DNA of 6,219 nt from Methanobacterium sp. PtaU1.Bin242. GTDB lineage: Archaea > Methanobacteriota > Methanobacteria > Methanobacteriales > Methanobacteriaceae. The notes under the pieces are model-generated. The model saw only the letters and a program-made list of their open reading frames with translations. It was not told the origin of the DNA and ran no database searches. The DNA is taken from NCBI GenBank assembly GCA_002067565.1, contig MVQZ01000054.1, positions 1 to 6,219 of the forward strand. Reading direction: 5' to 3'. Below, piece by piece: positions 4,401-6,219 of this stretch. The position numbers were made by a program, and so were the translations under genes. Each line of letters begins with the position of its first letter. Within the stretch, counting starts at the first letter, position 1.

Positions 4401-6219
4401 TTTGCGGAGCCGGTGATGGTAAAGCCCATGAGGACAGAACCACTACCACTACTATTTATGGTAAACACTGGTAAATTGGTGTTTGCTGCCTGCACTTTTA
4501 CATTAACTCCTGGAACCGGTAACAAGACAAGCTCCTTTGTAACTATGATATTTTCGGTGATGCTACTTTTACCTATTCCTATAAAATGACCATTTTTTGT
4601 ACTCGTATCATTTATTGCAGCTTGCACACTTGTATAAGTCTTACCAATTTGGTAGTTGTATATCATACCGGGACTTGAAAGCACAATCCAGGGTTTAACT
4701 GTTACACTCTCAGGATAGGTCTTATTTACCCTGTAGGAATTTAATATTTGGCTGTACATATAGACCAGTGATTTAAAGCCCATATTTTTACCTAGACTGG
4801 TGCCTTTCACATAGCTAGGTGCAGTAGTATTAGCATTCACGTAACTCTGTATGTACTGAGCCAAATACACATACTCATCATAATCTATTAAGCCAGAGCT
4901 AATATCTTCCGTTGCACTTGCTGGACTTTTCACGCTCCTAAAGACAACTGTACTGTTTAAAATAGCATAATTATCCAGTAATGATTTAGTTGCAAGGTCT
5001 AAGAACTGTGGCATAGAAACAGAAATACCACTAATACTAGCACTGCCGGGGAATGTGTGATTGGTTTCTATCTGATTTTTAATCACATTCGCTGCACTGG
5101 CTATCTGATCATAAGTGAAAAACTTAGTAGCATTATTTGCTACAGTTGACCATGGAATAACCGTCACATAAACTGGTAAGGTCTTGTTACTATTCTGGTA
5201 TGAATTTAAAATAGTAGAAAACATGTAAACAAGAGATTCATAGCATATTGTGTTTTTTGTACTGTTTATTGTGATGTAGTTGGGTGCACGGCGGTAAGAT
5301 TTATTATCCATGAAGTTATTCACATATCTTGCCATTTCCATGTACTCGTTAATATAAATATTTTGTCGTTTAAGATTCTCCTTAGGAGTAGGAGCACCAG
5401 TATATCCCATTCTTTGGAGGTAAGATGATGTGAGGGATCCATCCATATCCAGAAGAACCTCAGTACATAATTGTAAAAATCGGGGTACCGCCACATAAGT
5501 ACCGTTCACATTAACAGTACTTGGAAGGGCATGGTTTCCTTCAATATACTTTTTAAGTAACCCGGAAGCTTTGCAAATCTCCTCAGTAGTGAAAAATTTG
5601 TCACTTGAACTTGTGACTGATGACCAAGGGTCAACAGTAACACTAAGTGGAAGGTAACCTGTTTTGTTATAATAACTTAGTACTTTAGAGTAGGTGTAAA
5701 ACACATTTTCATAGCGTATATGGCCCATCAACAGAGTATCAAGATAGTTAGGCGCTCTTCCATAAGCGTCTTTATCCATAAATCCACGAGTATAAAGTGC
5801 AAACTTAACATACTCAGTGTAATTCATATTCCTACTCAATGACACAGTTTCACTAGGATTAGGGGCATCCCCACAACTGATATAAGCAACAGTGGTATCA
5901 AATCCACCCGCAATATTCAGTACATTTGTAACTGCAAGTCTAAGATAAGAAGACTCAACAACCGAACTACCCTTTATATTAACGGTGGATGGTATTTTCT
6001 TATTTTTCAAAACGTAATTTTTCACGCTAACTGCTGCGCTGTTAATTTCTTCTCGTGTATAGAACTTCGTACTTTTACTCGCTAGTACACTCCATGAATC
6101 CACAATAATGAAACTCGGTAACTTTCCACTACGCATATAAGAACTTAATATCTGGCTATTCATGTAAATCAATGATTCATACCTTATATTTCCCAGGCTA
6201 CTTACGGCATAATTAGGGG
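1481..6219 (-). CDS. Large cell-wall-binding adhesin-like surface protein with C39-like peptidase domain (5' end outside window)
   Basis: The frame is open from the window edge to a TAA at 1481-1483: at least 1578 codons, 15 of them before the first possible start (TTG, 6172). Those 15 read P-N-Y-A-V-S-S-L-G-N-I-R-Y-E-S and continue a repeat, so TTG 6172 is not the start and the signal peptide and further repeats lie upstream. Residue numbers here count from that TTG. Order: pseudomurein-binding-type repeats (to ~495), beta-helix 1 (~503-748), Ig-like domain (~752-860), beta-helix 2 (~866-1105), C39-like peptidase (~1111-1240; Cys1125, His1198, Asp1214), a helical region, then hydrophobic segments at ~1383-1412, 1415-1439 and 1491-1514 and a polar tail. 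Many N-x-S/T sequons suit an S-layer-level, glycosylated protein. Pseudomurein-binding repeats are known from the pseudomurein endoisopeptidases PeiW and PeiP and from methanobacterial surface proteins. The likely role is a wall-attached adhesin or peptidase; its substrate is unknown. Confidence 0.93.
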   Translation of the reverse strand, partial: PNYAVSSLGNIRYESLIYMNSQILSSYMRSGKLPSFIIVDSWSVLASKSTKFYTREEINSAAVSVKNYVLKNKKIPSTVNIKGSSVVESSYLRLAVTNVLNIAGGFDTTVAYISCGDAPNPSETVSLSRNMNYTEYVKFALYTRGFMDKDAYGRAPNYLDTLLMGHIRYENVFYTYSKVLSYYNKTGYLPLSVTVDPWSSVTSSSDKFFTTEEICKASGLLKKYIEGNHALPSTVNVNGTYVAVPRFLQLCTEVLLDMDGSLTSSYLQRMGYTGAPTPKENLKRQNIYINEYMEMARYVNNFMDNKSYRRAPNYITINSTKNTICYESLVYMFSTILNSYQNSNKTLPVYVTVIPWSTVANNATKFFTYDQIASAANVIKNQIETNHTFPGSASISGISVSMPQFLDLATKSLLDNYAILNSTVVFRSVKSPASATEDISSGLIDYDEYVYLAQYIQSYVNANTTAPSYVKGTSLGKNMGFKSLVYMYSQILNSYRVNKTYPESVTVKPWIVLSSPGMIYNYQIGKTYTSVQAAINDTSTKNGHFIGIGKSSITENIIVTKELVLLPVPGVNVKVQAANTNLPVFTINSSGSGSVLMGFTITGSANTSGVFIDNSSYNTLLANHITGNGNGVYLLNSTYNQITGCTITNNTIDGIIIKSSSSNQIMTNNITSNRNGVFIVNSVDNLVSNNVIHKNLADGICIYESKVQVNFNSIYANKRYGLYTTGSSCVVDAENNWWGRNNPIFVSAGGTIPSGSIDIYVNGGSVTRARYLVMNVAVSTDRSDSTGSTYKNIVEVDLTRNNLKEDTTSSNSNIPVNIPDTLPINFATTVGTINGSVGTRAGKAVATHKGAGAGNATVTVKLDGQTLTVPVTITNTSTKPVHNINTNETFTSIQSAIDSNNTKDGHTITLDEGTYRENVAVYKRLTIKPSSGAKVYVEAKNPFMGVFTVVASKTNLWRLNIGGASDSYGVLIYADHVSLVNNTISGNAYGVSLFNSYYTQITGNTLKGNGYGINHQNSNYTIISNNKVHDNWYGLNLINSGSGDISSNNITGNWYGVSLDDSNSVTLHENQVTDNYLGVSLWNDKSLMVHNNIITGNGAGISYYNSSQTLSKNNITGNLIININKVDFTGVVMQSSVWNCGPASLATVLSMLGLNATQEDLSKLSSTDETGTSMYGLYNATLAKKLYAAGMILGVDQLKPGYIVLLDMGGMYHYSVIKSINSTTVVLADSSLGIISMTLAEFTELFGDSGYVLVVSKSKINDPVDGTVLTNDQMKSIVGTGLFGDFISWGWNTFTGVVEKAASVVTSWGDKFLGNNPIWTATKNFGRTVWRSVKYYGNSGVSYIKQNGVVNTARMVVDTINTKLKSAGQKIYTSVNNFLQNQYSKIKKSVINSTNTLASAPVGFFMSLGITAGASELLSGVLVGSFISRHPVAILAGLTFVGTFAGGYIICETFNWKPAPRNLNEDLKMAQDALISLMPLRWQDGRIVKDYDADENWGGLGDGDPGRIGPVVAAGAALMVIASIAYSLAGNNSSVNNSDENNKDYIEINFTNDNGTTTVIRINSNNFTNSPSMVIGRG
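1484..2452 (-). other. C-terminal region of unknown function with two or three membrane segments
   Basis: Residues 1241-1563. First comes a Trp- and Lys-rich, probably helical stretch (about 1258-1380, including F-I-S-W-G-W-N-T-F and Y-S-K-I-K-K-S-V). Next are two hydrophobic segments (~1383-1412 and ~1415-1439, coding 1856-2026) that could form a hairpin, a polar acidic loop (D-Y-D-A-D-E-N-W-G-G-L-G-D-G-D-P), a third strong membrane segment (~1491-1514: G-P-V-V-A-A-G-A-A-L-M-V-I-A-S-I-A) and a tail rich in Asn and Ser. I recognise no family. It may anchor the protein, form a pore, or be a domain released by the adjacent peptidase; only the membrane character is visible. Confidence 0.6.
2453..2842 (-). 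other. C39-like papain-fold cysteine peptidase domain
   Basis: Residues ~1111-1240. The order of the active-site motifs fits peptidase family C39: M-Q-S-S-V-W-N-C-G-P-A-S-L with Gln1119 (oxyanion) and Cys1125 (codon 2798-2800), a middle part with D-E-T-G-T-S-M-Y-G-L, then M-Y-H-Y-S-V with His1198 (codon 2579-2581) and V-L-A-D-S-S-L-G with Asp1214 (codon 2531-2533). All catalytic candidates are present, so activity is plausible. Known C39 domains cut after double glycine in bacteriocin leaders. Here the domain sits in a surface protein, so wall peptide, foreign protein or self-processing are all possible. The PeiW/PeiP enzymes (family C71) also use Cys-His-Asp on pseudomurein, but the Q-x5-C-G-P-A signature favours C39. 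Confidence 0.85.
2858..3577 (-). other. Right-handed parallel beta-helix 2, next to the peptidase
   Basis: Residues ~866-1105. The entry T-F-T-S-I-Q-S-A-I-D ... D-G-H-T-I-T-L-D-E-G-T-Y-R-E-N-V-A-V matches that of beta-helix 1, 362 residues earlier, so the two probably arose by internal duplication. At least seven rungs follow (N-T-I-S-G-N-A-Y-G-V-S-L, N-N-I-T-G-N-W-Y-G-V-S-L and similar), rich in N-x-T sequons. It lacks the N-W-W-G ending and runs straight into the peptidase within about ten residues. Confidence 0.85.
3593..3919 (-). other. Ig-like (bacterial/archaeal surface type) spacer domain
   Basis: Residues ~752-860. It has alternating strand-like segments: V-E-V-D-L-T-R-N-N, then I-P-V-N-I-P-D-T-L-P-I-N-F, T-V-G-T-I-N-G-S-V-G-T and a final G-N-A-T-V-T-V-K-L-D-G-Q-T-L-T-V-P-V. 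This resembles invasin-like or Big-type Ig folds and sits as a spacer between the two beta-helices. The fold is inferred from pattern alone. Confidence 0.6.
3929..4666 (-). other. Right-handed parallel beta-helix 1 (NosD-like)
   Basis: Residues ~503-748. The entry motif T-Y-T-S-V-Q-A-A-I ... N-G-H-F-I-G-I-G ... E-N-I-I-V-T-K-E-L is followed by rungs of about 22-24 residues of the form N-x-I-T-x-N-x-x-G-V-x-L-x-x-S-x-x-N-x-I. It closes with E-N-N-W-W-G-R-N-N-P, a motif seen after beta-helices in methanobacterial adhesin-like proteins. Such domains act as rigid stalks or glycan-binding surfaces; no carbohydrate-active catalytic residues are recognisable. Confidence 0.85.
4688..6219 (-). repeat. 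Pseudomurein-binding-type repeat region (about 156-residue composite period)
   Basis: Two alternating module types are seen. Type A (F-Y/F-T-x-E-E-I ... A-A ... K-x-Y-I-x-x-N-x-x-L-P-S-T-V-x-V-x-G ... F-L-x-L) starts near residues 37, 193 and 351. Type B (Y-x-E-Y ... R-A-P-N-Y ... Y-E-S-L-V-Y-M-x-S-x-I-L-x-S-Y ... L-P-x-x-V-T-V-x-P-W) has its L-P at 18-19, 174-175 and 332-333 and Y-P at 486-487. Both fit the pseudomurein-binding repeat pattern (PF09373-like), giving three A and four B modules, the first B cut by the window edge. The A/B pair recurs every 154-158 residues (about 468 bp). The last pair is the most diverged: A-P-S-Y replaces A-P-N-Y. The expected role is non-covalent attachment to pseudomurein. 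Confidence 0.8.

Noticed and set aside
4383..4589. Plus-strand open frame opposite beta-helix 1
   Set aside because: Antisense to conserved beta-helix rungs; no independent evidence of coding.
6170..6172. TTG as the start codon of the large gene
   Set aside because: It falls inside a repeat that continues upstream in frame to the window edge, and no signal peptide follows it.

Overview
The window looks like chromosomal DNA of a pseudomurein-walled methanogenic archaeon (Methanobacteriales, Methanobacterium-like). It is AT-rich. The main gene carries pseudomurein-binding-type repeats, NosD-type parallel beta-helices with an N-W-W-G motif, an Ig-like domain and a C39-like cysteine peptidase, the mixture typical of the 'adhesin-like' surface proteins of that order. 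The neighbour is a cytosolic TPR protein of the A-W-Y-N-K-G type common in methanogens. The taxon is inferred from domain content; no marker gene is present.

Layout: everything is on the minus strand, so transcription runs from position 6219 towards 1. (i) 6219-1481 is one very large surface-protein gene whose 5' end, with any signal peptide, lies outside the window. In protein order it encodes pseudomurein-binding-type repeats in a ~156-residue composite period, beta-helix 1, an Ig-like domain, beta-helix 2, a C39-like peptidase with Cys/His/Asp triad candidates, and a C-terminal region with two or three membrane segments. (ii) After a short gap comes a gene for a protein of eleven exact 34-residue TPRs (233-1429, possibly to 1456). 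(iii) An oligo-T tract (210-223) directly after the TPR stop is the likely terminator. (iv) 1-197 is a broken, frameshifted second copy of the C39-like peptidase segment. It starts just past where the catalytic Cys would be and runs off the window edge.

How the parts may work together (inference): the repeats hold the protein on pseudomurein, the beta-helices and Ig domain form a stalk, and the peptidase acts on the wall, on a neighbouring cell or on the protein itself. The cytosolic TPR protein may be co-transcribed. The order 'large multidomain surface protein / small downstream gene / orphan fragment homologous to the region before its C-terminus' resembles polymorphic-toxin loci with orphan cassettes. 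No known toxin or immunity domain is recognisable, and plain decay of a tandem paralogue explains the fragment equally well. The four longer plus-strand open frames appear to be shadows. There is no RNA gene, CRISPR array or insertion sequence that I can support.
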